Assembly: GCA_009363875.1 (NCBI GenBank)
Contig: CM018682.1
Span: 56,628,031-56,692,030, forward strand
Origin: Mikania micrantha
Lineage: Eukaryota; Streptophyta; Magnoliopsida; Asterales; Asteraceae
Direction of reading: 5' to 3'
DNA: 64,000 nucleotides
Shown here: positions 47,318 to 59,832 of the stretch, piece by piece
How positions within the stretch are numbered: the stretch's first letter is position 1
Layout: each line of letters begins with the position of its first letter
Notes under the pieces: generated by a model
The model's input: the letters and a program-made list of their open reading frames with translations, nothing else
What the model was told of the DNA's origin: nothing
The model's database searches: none
Translations under genes and position numbers: made by a program

Positions 47318-48197
47318 TTATCTCCCCTTAATATCAGGCTCAATCCCGTGATTAGACTGAATGGGCGTGGAAATTGGTTTTGAATCAATCATGCTAAACC
47401 GTTTTAACACATCTTGAATATACTTTGTCTGATGAATGAAAATTCCATTATCAGTTTGATCAACTTGTAAGCCCAGAAAAAAATTGATATCTGACATTGC
47501 ACTCATCTCAAACTTATCAATCATCACTTCTTTGAACTCCAAACACATTTGTTCATCGGTAGATCCAAAAATGATATCATCTACATAAATCTGAACAAGA
47601 AGAATGTCCTTGTCCTTCTCCCGAAAGAACAAAGTTTTGTCAATCTGACCCCTATTGAACCCGTGTTCAATAAGATGAGTAGATAAAGTCTCATACCAGG
47701 CACGCGGAGCCTGATGAAGACCATACAGTGCTTTGTCCAAGAGGTAAACCTGATTCCGATGGATAGGATCCTCAAAGCCCGGTGGCTGACAAACATTCAC
47801 TGTTTCCTTCAACGAACCATACAGAAAAGCAGATTTTACATCCAACTGAAAAACTTTAAACTTCTTGTGAGCAGCAAAAGCAAGAAAAAGTCTAATTGCT
47901 TCCAACCGCGCCACAGGTGCAAAAACTTCATCATAACCAATTCCTTCAACTTGTCTAAAACCCTGAACCACTAAATGAGCTTTGTTTTCTGACAATTACG
48001 CCTCTGTCATCTCGTTTACATCTCAGCACCCATCTAGTACCAATCTTTTTCTCTCCTTTTGGCAAATCTACCAAATGCCAAACTCCCAGCTTTCGAAACT
48101 GATTCAATTCTTCTTGCATCGCCTCCACCCAGGCAGGTTCACGCAAAGCTTCAGTTACAGTCTTTGGCTCTATTTGTGAAATAAATGCTGAATGCAT
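47318..48197 (-). pseudogene. Copia-II reverse transcriptase
   Basis: It begins with AFISQIEPKTVTEALREPAW and VEAMQEELNQFRKLGVW. A frameshift near 47980 follows. The main frame (47318-47995) has YDEVFAPVARLEAIRLFLAF, FQLDVKSAFLYGSL, LDKALYGLHQAPRAWY and the catalytic IYVDDIIFGST with YVDD at residues 137-140. It is followed by FFLGLQVDQTDNGIF. Apart from the frameshift and the stop at its end the domain is well preserved. It lies between integrase and RNase H. Confidence 0.9.
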
Positions 48198-49337
48198 CTA
48201 GAGCTCTTGACTGCCATGAGTTTTCTCTAACTCTACATACAAACTTTCTTCATTTGTGACTTGATTTCGTGTCTGTACTCCTGCATTTGGATCTCCTATG
48301 ATCTGAGCAATTGGATGATTAACATGAACACGTGTGACAGGCACTTGCGGTACACCCACATTATGATCCAGATTTGTAATATTCTGATCAGTATCTTGAT
48401 CGTGAGAAATAGCATCTTCATAAACATCATTATCTTCATCAGATGACCAATCATCATTAATTACTTCTGAAGTGCCTTCCTCATGTGGTGTAATAATACC
48501 ATCTTCATAATGATGAGAAATACCTTGTTCTTCTGAATTCTGCAAATCATACAACATTTGTAAAGTTATTTCATCATCAGAAACCGTTGAAGACATATTA
48601 AAAGACTCAAACAATTTATTGTAATCAAAAAGCCAATCTGGACCCTTTCCGTCTGGTATAGGTGTATGTCGTTGAACATCCACATGATACCATAATTTCA
48701 CAACACTCATACGTTTATTAAACACACGTTTGTTAGGAAGACTATAGCCAAGAAAGAAACCCTCTTCAACTTTAGAATTGAATTTTGAATCTTTCTTTAG
48801 CATTGTACAAGGAGCCACAAAAGGTTCCAAGTGTTCCAAATTGGGCTTTCGATTCTGAAGCAATTCATAACAAGTTTTATTATGTCTTTTAACAATTAAA
48901 ACTCTGTTAAGAGTAAAACAAGCTGTAGCAACAGCTTCACTCCAAAAAGTAATGGGAAGTTTAGAATCAGCTAGCATTGTTCTTGCAGACTCAATCAAAG
49001 TCATGTTCTTTCTTTTAGCTACACCATTCATCTGAGGCTCATACGGTGCACTGAACTGCTGCTGAATGCCTTTAGAATTACAAAATTCCTCCATTTGGTG
49101 ATTCTTAAACTCAGTCCCATTATCCGATCATACACGTCTCACTCTCAACTTATACAAAGTCTCCAACCTATTGATCAACAACACAAAATTTTCATAAGTA
49201 TCTGATTTATGCTTTAAAAACATGACCCATGAAAATCTTGAAAAGTCATCAGTCACAACAAAACAATAAGATTCACCACCTATACTTTTCACATTGATTT
49301 GTCCAAACAAATCCATATGAAGAAGTTCAAGTGGCAT
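48198..49337 (-). pseudogene. Copia-II integrase core and linker
   Basis: The core begins ELLHMDLFGQINVKSI and VVTDDFSRFSWVMFLKHK. A stop near 49128 falls just at the second catalytic Asp region, and the frame resumes at 49094 with CNSKGIQQQFSAPYEPQMNG. The canonical PQQNG is PQMNG here. Downstream are the Copia blocks KLPITFWSEAVATACF, RHNKTCYELL and EGFFLGYSLPNKRVFNKR, then an acidic linker. A stop at 48198 precedes the RT in the same frame. Confidence 0.87.
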
Positions 49338-49960
49338 ATCAATAGAAAATTTTTCTTTGTTTTGTGAGACTTCCTTTTCTGTTTAACCATTTTACATGAC
49401 ACACACACATCCGGAAGTTTAAAATGTTTAACAGGTACACCCTCAACTAAATGATTATGCACAAGATGATTCATCTTCTGAATATGAATATGTCCCATTC
49501 GCCTGTGCCATGAACGTGTATCTTGCTCAGTAGCCTTGGACACCTGACATGTTTCCACTTTATTCACTGTCTCCGCCTTTTCCATGTCAAGCACATAAAG
49601 ATCCTTGCTCCGATCAGCTGTCATCAGAATCCACTCCTCAGAAATCTGAAATCCTTTCTTGAGTATATAACACATGTCTTTGTTGAACATCACTTTGTAA
49701 CCCTTATCACAAATCTGTGAAACACTCAACAAATAGTTAGTTAATTCTTTTCAAAAATTAACATTATCAAACGAAACCTTTTCGTTTGTCAAACTACCAA
49801 ACCCTGTAATTTGACCTCCTTTGTCTCCAACAAAGTTCACGTAACTTCCTTTTACCAACTTGAAATCTCTCAACAAATTCAACTCTCCAGTCATATGTCG
49901 GGAACATCCACTATCAACAATCCAACGATTGTTGATATGGCCCATGGATGCAACCTGCAC
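49289..49960 (-). pseudogene. Copia-II protease and GAG-pre-integrase
   Basis: The protease active-site block RWIVDSGCSRHMTGEL is intact (Copia-I has lost it), followed by YVNFVGDKGGQITGFG. A stop near 49751 separates it from LSVSQICDKGYKVMFN. The pre-integrase zinc region has SWHRRMGHIHIQKMNHL and CVSCKMVKQKRKSH. A frameshift near 49337 then leads to the integrase core. Confidence 0.88.
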
Positions 49961-49980
49961 AATAAATTAAAAGAAACCTG

Positions 49981-51532
49981 TCAGTATTCAAAAGGGATGA
50001 CCCCCGCCATTTCGGCGTCGAGTCTCCCGGAATGGATCCCTTCCATTTTTTTGTGATGATATGATTGAATACCCACCATCACTTTTATCATCCTCCTTCC
50101 CAGAAACTTCAATACCTTACCTGTTTTTAAGTTTCCAAAATAATTTTGATTTAAAATGTTGATTTGAAAATGATTTTGAAGACACATTTTCAAACGAATC
50201 ATCATCAGATGATGTGACAATTTTCACAATCCTTTTAACATTTATTTTATTCTCAAACACTTTTTTCTTTTGGTTATTTTCTTCTTTCACCCAAAAACAA
50301 TCAGGATTGAATTTTCGAAGAACTCTCATCTCATCTTCACTAGGTCTAATTCTCCTAGGACTTCCACCTGAACCATTCACCCGACACTCATCATCAGAAC
50401 TCTTTCTGATTTTGTTATTAGGACAATTTGCAGAAATATGTCCTTTACCACAACAAGTAAAACACTTTCGTGTTTCTCTTGGTGAAAAAGACTTAAAACT
50501 ACCACAATCACTTGAAGTTGAATCCACATAACAATTTGCAACCAAATGACCCATATTACCACATCAGTAACATTTTCTATCTTTCAAGTGATTCTTTGGT
50601 GTGGGTTCATCATAATACTTTGATTAATTGAAAGGTTTCGAAACAACCTTTGAAGATGAGATCATGTTTCTCAAACCAGTTGATTTTATATTTGAATTAT
50701 TCATTTGATTTTGAAAAGTCTTTGATTTCACTTTATGTACAACCCCAAAATTGTCAAAGAAAAAATCCACCTTTTCAACCTTTTTAGAAACCACATTTTT
50801 CTTTTGAAAATTTCCACTAGACTCTCCTTGATGTGTATTAGATGACTTAACATACACGATCGGTATAAGATTAGTGGTTGGTTTGGCTTTAATCACTGGT
50901 TTGGAAACTTGAGTGGTTTTAAGCACCACCTTCTCAACTTGTTTAATCTCAGCTTTTGACTTCTGAGATTTCAAACTCTTTTTGTCAACATTTTTAACTT
51001 GGTAACCATTTTGTCTCAAAATATCAGATGAATATTCTGACTCAGTAATATCTTCAATGATTGGAGCATCACTGTCAAGTGACACCTTTTCATCAGAAGA
51101 TGAACCTCCAGCATTTTCAACACCTTGTTCAGACTCATGTTCATTCAAAGAAACTGGATGAACTTCCAAATTCGGATCAATTTGTGGTCTAGGAACATAG
51201 CTTGAAGGAGGTGGTATAGAATGAAATCCCAAGCCAGTAGTATCATTCGATGATCTTTGCATAGCAGCAAAGTAATCGATAACATATTGAGAATTCTAAT
51301 AATTCTCTAGCTTGCTCTTATTCACTTTTGCTTCTGCTCTTGCTGCTGACAATTCAACTTTCAACTTTTGTACTAACTCGAGATACACAGAAACTGCATG
51401 ATTATTTTGCAAAACTTTAATTTTTAATTCTTCATTTTCTTTTCCCAAATCAATGATCTTTTTATCAAAAGCTTTCTTTCTCGAAACCAACTTTTTGTTA
51501 GCTTCAGTGCACTCGATCAGTTCAGTAGTCAA
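49981..51532 (-). pseudogene. Copia-II gag C-terminal region with zinc knuckles
   Basis: Same frame as upstream gag, broken by stops near 51533, 51296 and 50567-50626. It starts with a coiled-coil-like segment (ELKIKVLQNNHAVSVYLELV) and continues with Ser- and Lys-rich linker sequence. Knuckles follow: CFTCCGKGHISANC is complete, and a preceding one is cut by a stop and keeps only GHLVANC. A long gag with several knuckles is usual in SIRE elements. The end before the protease (about 49981-50117) is frameshifted. Confidence 0.75.
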
Positions 51533-53021
51533 TTAAGCATTCATTTCTTTCAAATTTTCAATGACCTCTAAAAGATCATTATTTACCTCTTCAACCTTTT
51601 CTTTGCCCTTGTTTGTTTCTTCATCCAAAGAAGCCATAAATGCACCCATTAAATCATCGTATTGTTTTCCCCAATCATATCCTTCATTTGCTTGACTGAC
51701 TAAAGCTTTTATTGATTCTTCAGGCTTTTCCTTTTTCTTTGGATAAGCTTCTTTTGGCTTGAAAGGATTCAAGTTTCCTTGCTTCTTTGAATTTTTACAC
51801 TCTCGAGCAAAATGACCCAACTCACCACAATTGTAACATTGTGTGGCCTTTGGATTAAATCCAAACTTTGTGTTCCTATCGAAAGTAAACTTCTTTCCAG
51901 TTTTCTTCTCATATCTGTTAATTCTTCTTATTGCACTAGCCAAAGCCCACTGAGTATCAATCAGTTCCATCTCATCATCATCAATCTGCTCATAGTCTTC
52001 AAAAGTAAGATTTGAATTTCCAATCTTTCCAGCTATCTGTTCATCATAGGCGCTGACCACACATGACAATATCGACATATGATCTCTGACAGCCGCCACA
52101 GTTACTTTTCCCAAATTAGTTGTATTCAATTGAATTGGAGTTGTTGAAGAATCAGACTTCTTCTCATTCACAAAATAAGATGAACTTGAGCTAGCAGATG
52201 CAGATGGTACAGAAGTACTATCAGTAGTACTTGAAACAGAAGTTGTTTGAATCTTTGCAGAAGAAAACAGGAGGTGTAACCACAGATGCACCATAGAGGG
52301 AAGGATCCTGTGTTACATTAACTCTTCTTCCTTTTCTTTTATCTTTCATTTCCTGTTCTTCTAACTTTTGGATAAACTCAACCAGTGTCATTCCAGGTAG
52401 ATTTTTCTCTCAAAATCAACACCAACGAATTCCATCTTTCAGGCAAAGCATCCGCAAAACAATCTATTTTCTCTTCTTCAGTATACTCCATTCCATAATT
52501 ACGAACTTCAGTCAACAAATGTCTATATCTGGTTATCAAAGCTTCAAGACTTTCATTTCCAATATAATTGAAATTTTCAAACTCTTTGCGTAAATCAGTG
52601 GCTTTCATCTTCTTGAGTTTGGTGTTTCCCTCAATTCTTGCCTTTAAAGCATTCCATAAACCATACAAAGTTTTATGTTCATCAAATTGATGAAGAATTT
52701 GATTAGGAATGGCTTGACTCAACATCCAATATGCTTTCTTTTCAGAATCATATTTCTTTCTTTGTTTAACATCCAGTCTATCAAGAGTTTGATCCAGATC
52801 TGTTCCCACCACTTTTGGTCGTTCATATGGTGACAGGATTCTTTCCCAAAGATTTGTGTCAGTACCATTGAGATGTGTCTAAACCGACCTTTCCAGTTTT
52901 CATAATCAGTCAAATCAAGTAGTTTGGGTACTTTATTTGTGCTTCCTGACTCAGTTTCACAAATCAAAATAATTTGTATCCTAAAATTTTGATTAGCAAC
53001 AGCAGCAAACATATCAGCCAT
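51533..53021 (-). pseudogene. Copia-II gag N-terminal and core region
   Basis: It starts at MADMFAAVANQNF (ATG at 53021), soon after the leader. KLLDLTDYENWKGRFRHI is the typical Copia gag start. A frameshift near 52800 leads to the frame 52378-52812 with LWNALKARIEGN and LRKEFENFNYIGNESL, and another near 52370 to 51533-52294, which has AIRRINRYEKKTGKKF and the CCHC knuckle CYNCGELGHFAREC. The product would form the particle and bind RNA. Confidence 0.85.
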
Positions 53022-53600
53022 GATTCTGAATTTTTTTATCAGCGAACCTTCCTCAAAATTTTAACCTCACGAACCTAAATCACAGACGAACCTTCTCCAA
53101 ACCTTGATCTTCACCAACCTTATCTCACGAACCTGAGACAAACCTTGATCTCACGAACCTTTTCCAACGAACCACTTCAATAGATCTTGAACCAACGAAC
53201 CTCAGTCAAACGAACCCTAATCAAACGAACCTCAACACTAGACAAACCTTGAGATGAACCTCTTCAAAATCTCTACATGAACCTCAACATAAATCACCTT
53301 TTACAGCGAACCTCCGTTTCAAACAACACCTGAGATATCCCAAGGTTCGGCTCATGAACCTGTCTGTAAAATTTGAAAATTTTGGAGGGAAAACCTTCAA
53401 AATTTCAAGAAGAAACCTTCAAAATCTATAGATTTCAGCCACAAATTTCTGGATTTTGATATACCAAAGCAGCAGATGATGATAACACGGTCAACATAAC
53501 AATCAAATACAAATTAAATCAAAATTTAAGCCATCTCTTGATTTCTTGATCTTAAAAATGATTGATAATCTTCAATTGACTTGTATAGAACTCCTCCAAA
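53022..53600. other. Copia-II leader with CGAACCT words
   Basis: Between gag and the primer site. CGAACCT or close variants occur more than ten times at 53040-53360, in the same orientation as the LTR copies. No gene. Confidence 0.6.
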
Positions 53601-53612
53601 TCTATGATACCA
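53601..53612 (-). other. Copia-II primer binding site (initiator tRNA-Met type)
   Basis: The minus strand reads TGGTATCATAGA one base after the 5' LTR. Compared with TGGTATCAGAGC it has two changes, as expected in a decayed element. Confidence 0.7.
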
Positions 53613-53613
53613 C

Positions 53614-54058
53614 TGTACATTTGCTCTTGATCGATCAACAGAATTCTATTATCAATCAAATCTATGCGGAATCTAGATTAGATCTATATGAATCAAAGAT
53701 ACACAATCATTTATATAAACATCATTTCATTAATCAATATAATCTGATTACAATGAAATGAAACATGAACACACAGTTCATACAATCTCACACAGGTTCT
53801 CTCACTCTCAGATCTGTCACACATACAAAAACTAACAGACAAACCTGCTGTATATACATAACAGTCAAACGAACCTAGCCGAACCCTTAGGTTCGCCAGC
53901 CGAACCTTGAGGTTCGCTGGACGAACCTGTAGACTACATAACATAGGTTCGCCGAACATTTACAAAGCCTTGCCTAGGTTCGTGGACCAGACGAACCTTC
54001 GCAATACCTAAATTAACTTATACATTTTGAAAGCAAACTATTACAAAATGTCCTAACA
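53614..54058 (-). repeat. Copia-II 5' LTR
   Basis: 445 bp, same length as the 3' copy. Few substitutions, some of which disrupt the TATA tract. Ends GTCCTAACA before AATGG. Confidence 0.93.
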
Positions 54059-55183
54059 AATGGCCCATGCGAGTGAACATAGAGCCTAACAGACAGCTCA
54101 TGCGAAGGTAAAGCCATTCGGCCATGTGACTCATGCGAATGAGGCTAGTTCGTATAAACCTTTGCCGAATGAGATGTGTCATGCGAAAAAGGAGAGGAAG
54201 GGGCGAATGAGAGATCATTCGGTCCAGGGTTATTCGGCCGGAGGCCATTCGGCCCATGGCTCTTCTGCCCGTGGCCATTCTGCCCGTGGCCATTCGGCCG
54301 GCCTGTGGGAGGTCTTCATTCGGTCGTTCGAACCACAACAGGTGCAGACCCCAAATGTGAACCTTATGACCAAATCATGAAGCCTCTCATGTTCCTACCT
54401 CACCCTAAAGTGGTTGTGCAGTTTCCTAACAGTTTGATGGTCTAGAACCGGGTAGAAGTGAGGGTTTGAACAAAGGGATTTGAAAACCCTAAAATCGGAT
54501 TTTTAAACTCGTTTTTACCTGGATTTTGGTGGTTCAAAGCTCAGATTGCTCGTACTTTTGTGATCTACAGGTTGTTGTGGTCATTTTGACACCAAAATGG
54601 CTCGATTTGGTGAAGAAACGAAGGATCTAGGGCTTGTGGTTCTACAGAGAGAAAGTAGAGAGAGGGAAACGAATTTAGTGATGGTGGAGCTGGTAGGTGG
54701 GGGAAGATATGGCAGTTAATTCCATATTAAAGTTTTTCAAACACTCGGGTATGTCGGGGCTCGTTCGCTCTCGCTTGGTTTCGCGTAGAAGCGTCGGTTT
54801 CGTTTGTTTTCGTAACGAAACTTTACGGTTTTAAAAGTAGAATTTGTAAATTTAGTTTAGGTGGTAATCCCTAGTAAATCAACTAAATATCTTCCGTTTA
54901 TTTTAAAATTTTGAAAATATTAAATTTACCTGTTTAAATCGAATCGTACAGTCGTCGCGCGTATACGTTCGAATCGTCACCCATACGAATACGGCGATAA
55001 CTACACTTTTCGATATGATTTTCTAATTATTGGATATCATTCAGAACGTTAAACTTTCAGATATATTCGTACAGATCGTCACCTATACGAATAATCCATC
55101 AATTTAGCATTCACTTAACGACATCCGTTGTTATTTTGCTCTGTTAAACCTCACATACGTTTATACGTAATAATGTCCTAACT
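54059..55183 (-). mobile_element. Solo Gypsy LTR, segment 3 of 3
   Basis: It continues the CATGCGA words of segment 2 and has a CATTCGGCC-rich array at 54065-54335, as in the Tekay-A LTR. At the right edge AACAA (55184-55188) repeats the 12517-12521 copy. Between 54950 and 55110 the words CGTACAG/CGTCACC/ATACGAAT resemble the U3 part of Tekay-type LTRs. No gene. Confidence 0.7.
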
Positions 55184-55529
55184 AACAATCACGTGATGAT
55201 TCTGGGTCATTAGATAAATTTCTGGCTGTTGAACCATAGTTTCTGAATTGAATGCGAAATAGTTTTGTGTCAACATAAAATGATAATGATATACAAGTAA
55301 CACACATAGATTGTACCTGAATTACTGTGTAGATCACTGTTCTGGTTACGGTTTCGGAACTGGTGTTACAAATAGGTACCCAAATCCTAACAGATTTGGG
55401 TACATTTGGAGCTTTGGGGCTTTGTTTGTTCTTGCCCTTGGGCTTGTCTGACATGGCCTTCACATTCACAGGCTTGATTCCACTGCCATGATCAATTGGT
55501 TTTACGGGAGGTTTCACCTGTGGCTTCAT
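55184..55529 (-). pseudogene. Copia-I gag/protease linker, separated remnant
   Basis: The minus-strand frame has a Lys/Pro-rich segment (MKPQVKPPVKP, SDKPKGKNKQSPKAPNVPK) and SVRIWVP, typical of the region between gag knuckles and protease in SIRE-like Copia. It runs through the AACAA target copy and is in frame with the protease at 12521 once one target copy is counted. It thus fixes the solo LTR insertion site. Nothing recognisable as gag core or 5' LTR follows to the right. Confidence 0.75.
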
Positions 55530-55976
55530 TCCTCTAAGCCGCCACGGTTAGATTATGGATATGTTGCGGGTGGCGTGCAAAAATGTTCTAGGGGAGGTCA
55601 TGATGGGTAAGCAAGCGGTTCTGGTCCACATTATGACGAGGAGGACTAGTCTGATGTTCTCCCTCCCCCACATTCTAGCTTGTTTCTGGTAGTTATTGAT
55701 ATTTTTTGGTAGAGTTGTGCATTTTGCAGTTCGTACGAACTTTGCTATTTCGGATATTTCTTTCGTTTGGGTTGTAAATATTTTTGGTTGGTTGTTTCTT
55801 TCGATTGTTGAATCTTATGCTTCTATTTTAGTCACTTGGTTGTTAGTGGGTTGTTGTTTTCAGCTTTCGTTTTGTAGATGTTTTCAAGGTGCAGGTACGT
55901 TCCGTGCCATTCTAGTTACAAGACTCGTGCGTATTCTACACGCCGGTTTCTTCAAGGATTTGTAGGGAAGTGTTAT
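55530..55976. other. Unassigned sequence before Gypsy-3
   Basis: I recognise no gene or element. 55690-55965 has an open frame on the + strand, but it is T-rich, hydrophobic by composition and without motifs. It may hold the truncated end of Copia-I or an older insertion. Confidence 0.35.
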
Positions 55977-57594
55977 TGTGACACCCCGCAAAATCTAGGT
56001 CAGATTATATTTTAATTAAATGTTTATTTAATTAGCATTTGCATACATGGCACTAGAATTAGCTTAATTTAGTGTGACACGTGGCACGACTGCACAAACA
56101 TAGTCACACAACAGGATAATTCGAGGAATTATCGAAAAAACGCACACACGTGTCAGAAGTCACGAACGTTGGTGAACGTCACAAAAATTAAGCACAGGAA
56201 CACTTCACGAGTCAATTATGACTAATAATTGATGATTTGAGTTCAAACGATGCTAAAACAACGCGTTACAGTCGAGTAACGAGCAAAACCGAACCCAAAT
56301 AGTGAAATTGGGGCTATTGGGCTTGTCCGGAGGCCCAGGCGCTATGCCCGGACCCAGCACACGATCCCAGGCGATGCGCGCGAGACGAAGGGAACCAGGT
56401 TGGATGCTAGTCATCCGCGCGCTACGCCCAAGCTCTATGCCTCCAGTCAGGCGGTACGCCTGCCACCTAGAATCGTGGAAAATTTTTTAGATGCCACAAA
56501 AATGACGCCTAACCTACTAATACTCATTATACTCAAACCCACACGCAAACAACCGGCAATTTATCTCCCCCAACCTCTGTTACAGCCTCATTTGGTCCCT
56601 TGGAAGCCATTAGAGCACACCATTGAAGCTTGGAAGTTTGGAAGAACCGCTAGGAAGATTGGAAGAAGCTTGTTAGAGCTCAAACACCACCACCACCTTG
56701 ATTCTGCTCCATTCAGCTGTCCAGGAGCTTGAGAGGCTGCTAGACCATCATCTTTGCATTCTTGATCTTCTTGAGGTACTCTCCATGACTATTATACACA
56801 TTCAACACTTCTACACACACATGCAAGGCATAAAACCCACATGCAAGCACCCTATCCTCGCATGCAAGAGATTTTGATGATATTGTTACTGATTTTAATG
56901 ATCTAGTACGATTTGATGATGTATTTTAATGATCCATGATGTGTTCTATTGAAGAAAGTATGATTTGGGGTCATGAACCTAAGAGATGTTCATGAACACT
57001 TACATGCATGTATGATCTATGGTACTTTGAATGATTTTGGATATTAACAAATGATATTTGATGATATATGGATGCATGTTATGATTTGTTATGCTTAAAA
57101 TGGTCATAAATGGCTTAGGTAACATAGTTACTATTTTAGTAACTTTTAAACTACATGATTTGCTAAATGATGTTTTATGATCATGCATGAAACTTTAAAT
57201 TATGATTTAAGATATGTTATGATGATTTATGCATAAAGGATGGATTAGAAAGGTTACTCTAGTCATTTGATGCGTAGTTTAGCATAGTTACTATTTTTAG
57301 TAACTTTATGTAACATCACTGTACTTCAGGTTGTCCGTACACATGTACGATTGTACGGTCACGATCTGAGATGAAAATTATTAATGATAATAAATTATTG
57401 GATGATATTATTGATGATTGGTATACATATTGAGAACATATTATTATACGCGTAAACCATGGGAAGTTTAGTTGTAACCCAACTAAACAGAACCAGAAAG
57501 TTTATCGTAGTTGAATTCACGGATAATGGATTATTGGTTTAGAATGGAAGGGAATTAGGGGTTGGTTGTTGTTTGGTTGCTAAACATAGTCAAG

Positions 57595-57707
57595 GACACA
57601 TGGTCAAGATTTATCGAAATAGCGGTGGGACGGTGGCTGGGGCGGTTGCGACTGACCGATACATATGCCCTATACATATGCATATTTCGGTCTATCACGG
57701 ATGTGTC
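57595..57707 (+). other. Inverted repeat with conserved core (hairpin copy F)
   Basis: The arms GACACAT...TATCGAAATA and TATTTCGGTCTAT...ATGTGTC pair. The core has GGTGGGACGGTGGCTGGGG, the stem CGGTTGCGACTG and ACATATGCCCTATACATA. Confidence 0.65.
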
Positions 57708-58301
57708 AGTGATATGGTTTGGTGGGTTTTTGGATGGGGAATTAAAATATTAAAGTTAATAAAATAATGAAAAGGATATTGGAAATGAATACACGATGGT
57801 GAGGTTATGATTATAAATTAAACACGAATATTATTTCAGAAATATTAACTTAATAATGTATTCGCGTGGGTGACGATTCACACGAATAAAATTATTAGGA
57901 ATAATTTTCTGAAACGATATTCCATAAATCGTAAATCTAATCGAAATACGATACGAGCGTTGGATTCAGAAAGGTGACAATCTTTACCAATACGTACGTG
58001 AGTAACGCGTTTCGACGAGATAAAGAAATAATATTTAACGATATTAAAATGAGAAAAATAATTTAAAAACGTTTAATAGGAATTACAACCTAAAACGGAA
58101 AACGAACGAATTACCTATTTAAATAATTAATTTAACGAAAAGGAACGGAGACATTTTATTTAAACGACCTTATTTAAAAACCATTTTATTAAAACGAAAC
58201 TTATTTATTTAAATGTTTTAAATATGTTTAACGAGAAAACCGAACATTTTATGAATTTTATCGCGATAAAAACGAGACCGAGCACGGGGTGACGATACGC
58301 G

Positions 58302-58308
58302 CTATAAG
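58302..58308 (+). promoter_or_regulatory. Possible TATA box of the Gypsy-3 LTR
   Basis: CTATAAG lies in a GC-richer context and is followed by a long CT-rich tract (58317-58420), as after the Tekay-A TATA box. Confidence 0.5.
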
Positions 58309-58726
58309 AAGGAAGATCTTCTTCTTCCTCCTCACTTCTACACACTCTTTCTCTCTCTAAAACAAGAAACCCGTAACCCTACTCTCTCTCTAACTTCTCT
58401 CTAAGATAACTTCTCCATTTCTTAACGGTTTCGCGAGATCTTGGCGGCTAAAAGTTCGTGTGATCGAGGGGAACAAGAATCTGTGGAAAAATCTAAAAGT
58501 GGATCGAGCTTAAGAGGTAAATCTCGAGTTTATTGGGTTGTTTTCACTTAAAACACAACCGGTTTGAATCCTTGTATTTTAAAGCAAGTATACGCATTCT
58601 AAACCTTAAAAACTAACCCATATGGAGATGAGAGAGTCATGGGAACGCTCTGTAACGAGTTAGAGTCGAAAATGATGATGATGAACAACCATGGTCGACG
58701 GTTCGCGAAGAGGAGGTGCAGGTGGC

Positions 58727-59225
58727 CGAACCCTGTGGGCCGAACCTATTCTAGCTGGGCGAACCTGCTCTTGGTTTGCGAACCCTAGCTCAGCCGAACC
58801 CTTCTCATATAGGCGAACCTTCGCCATGCAACCTCTCGAGCCGAACCTTAGATCATCGATGACCGAACCTTAAGTTTTCATGGGGACGAACCTATTGTGG
58901 TGCGAACCTTACCATGCAAACCTTAACTGGGCCGCACGAGCCTACACCTCGAACGAACCTTCTCTAAGGTGGCGAACCCCTACAACGCAGCGAACCTAGC
59001 CCACACGAACCAATTGTCATGAGATGAGTTAGGCGAACCTAGCCGGATAAGATCCTAGCCGAACCTTCTGCTAGCCTACTTTCCTGACTGCCGAACCATC
59101 CACGAACCTAGGAACTGGTTGTGTATTGCTGCGAACCTCGGAATCCTATGAGCCGAACCTTTAAGCTTTAGCCGAACCATGACCTTTTGAGAGCCGAACC
59201 TATAGGGGGAAACCAAATAGGTTCG
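58727..59225 (+). repeat. CGAACC(T) word array in the Gypsy-3 LTR
   Basis: About 25 copies of GCCGAACC, GGCGAACCT or ACGAACCT occur in 500 bases. The same heptamer is amplified in Copia-II, an unrelated superfamily. No reading frame explains it. Confidence 0.75.
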
Positions 59226-59832
59226 CTGGAATGAAATCAATAAAACGTAAGACCCTCTAAAACTAAGATTTAGGTTAAACCGGGGATCAAGATCATTCAA
59301 ATATATATACATACTCATGCATACATGGGAAATGGCAATTGTCACCTTTTTCTTAACAAATATAAGTTTAAATCTTGAGACTTTATATGATGAATAAATT
59401 ATAAGGATCCCATTGAATTCGATCTCTTAAACTTAGATTTAAAGTTATTAATTTAAATCTATCATGACAACCTAATTAGAAGTGCATGCAAAGGTGGGTA
59501 TTGATATAGACATGACGAGGGTTAACATACTTATGAAACACTTAATAATTTCAAATAAACACTTATGGTCACTTAATCGAGACGAAACGCACATACTTAT
59601 GAATATGAATAACACATTAATTACAGATTGCTGAGTCGTATTTGATTCCTTATACGTGAGCGCGCAGTATACGAAAGCACCGGATCTAAGGACTCAGGTG
59701 AGTTCTCATAACCTCCCTTTTAAACTGTTTTGTTTTAAACTCGGAGGTGAACCTGGATTATCAATATGATATTCATATTAATGGATTATTATTGATTATT
59801 GATTGAGATGGATTATTACTGATCCATGAGTC

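Larger units (their letters stand above)
40172..54058 (-). mobile_element. Copia-II: SIRE/Maximus-like retrotransposon, complete
   Basis: Two 445-bp LTRs (40172-40616 and 53614-54058) bound 13.9 kb. The flanks AATGC and AATGG look like a 5-bp target duplication with one later change. On the minus strand: 5' LTR, primer binding site, leader with CGAACCT words, gag with zinc knuckles, protease, integrase, RT, RNase H, an internal purine tract, about 2 kb of non-coding DNA, a long accessory frame, polypurine tract and 3' LTR. The length and the accessory frame fit the SIRE lineage. Gag, pol and accessory parts all have several stops and frameshifts. Confidence 0.92.

Noticed and set aside
54126..54445. 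Overlapping 84-106 codon frames in the solo LTR, both strands
   Set aside because: Produced by the CATTCGGCC array. No conservation or motif.
55696..55965. Hydrophobic 89-codon frame, possible small membrane protein
   Set aside because: The hydrophobicity follows from T-rich DNA. No start context, homology or partner gene is seen.
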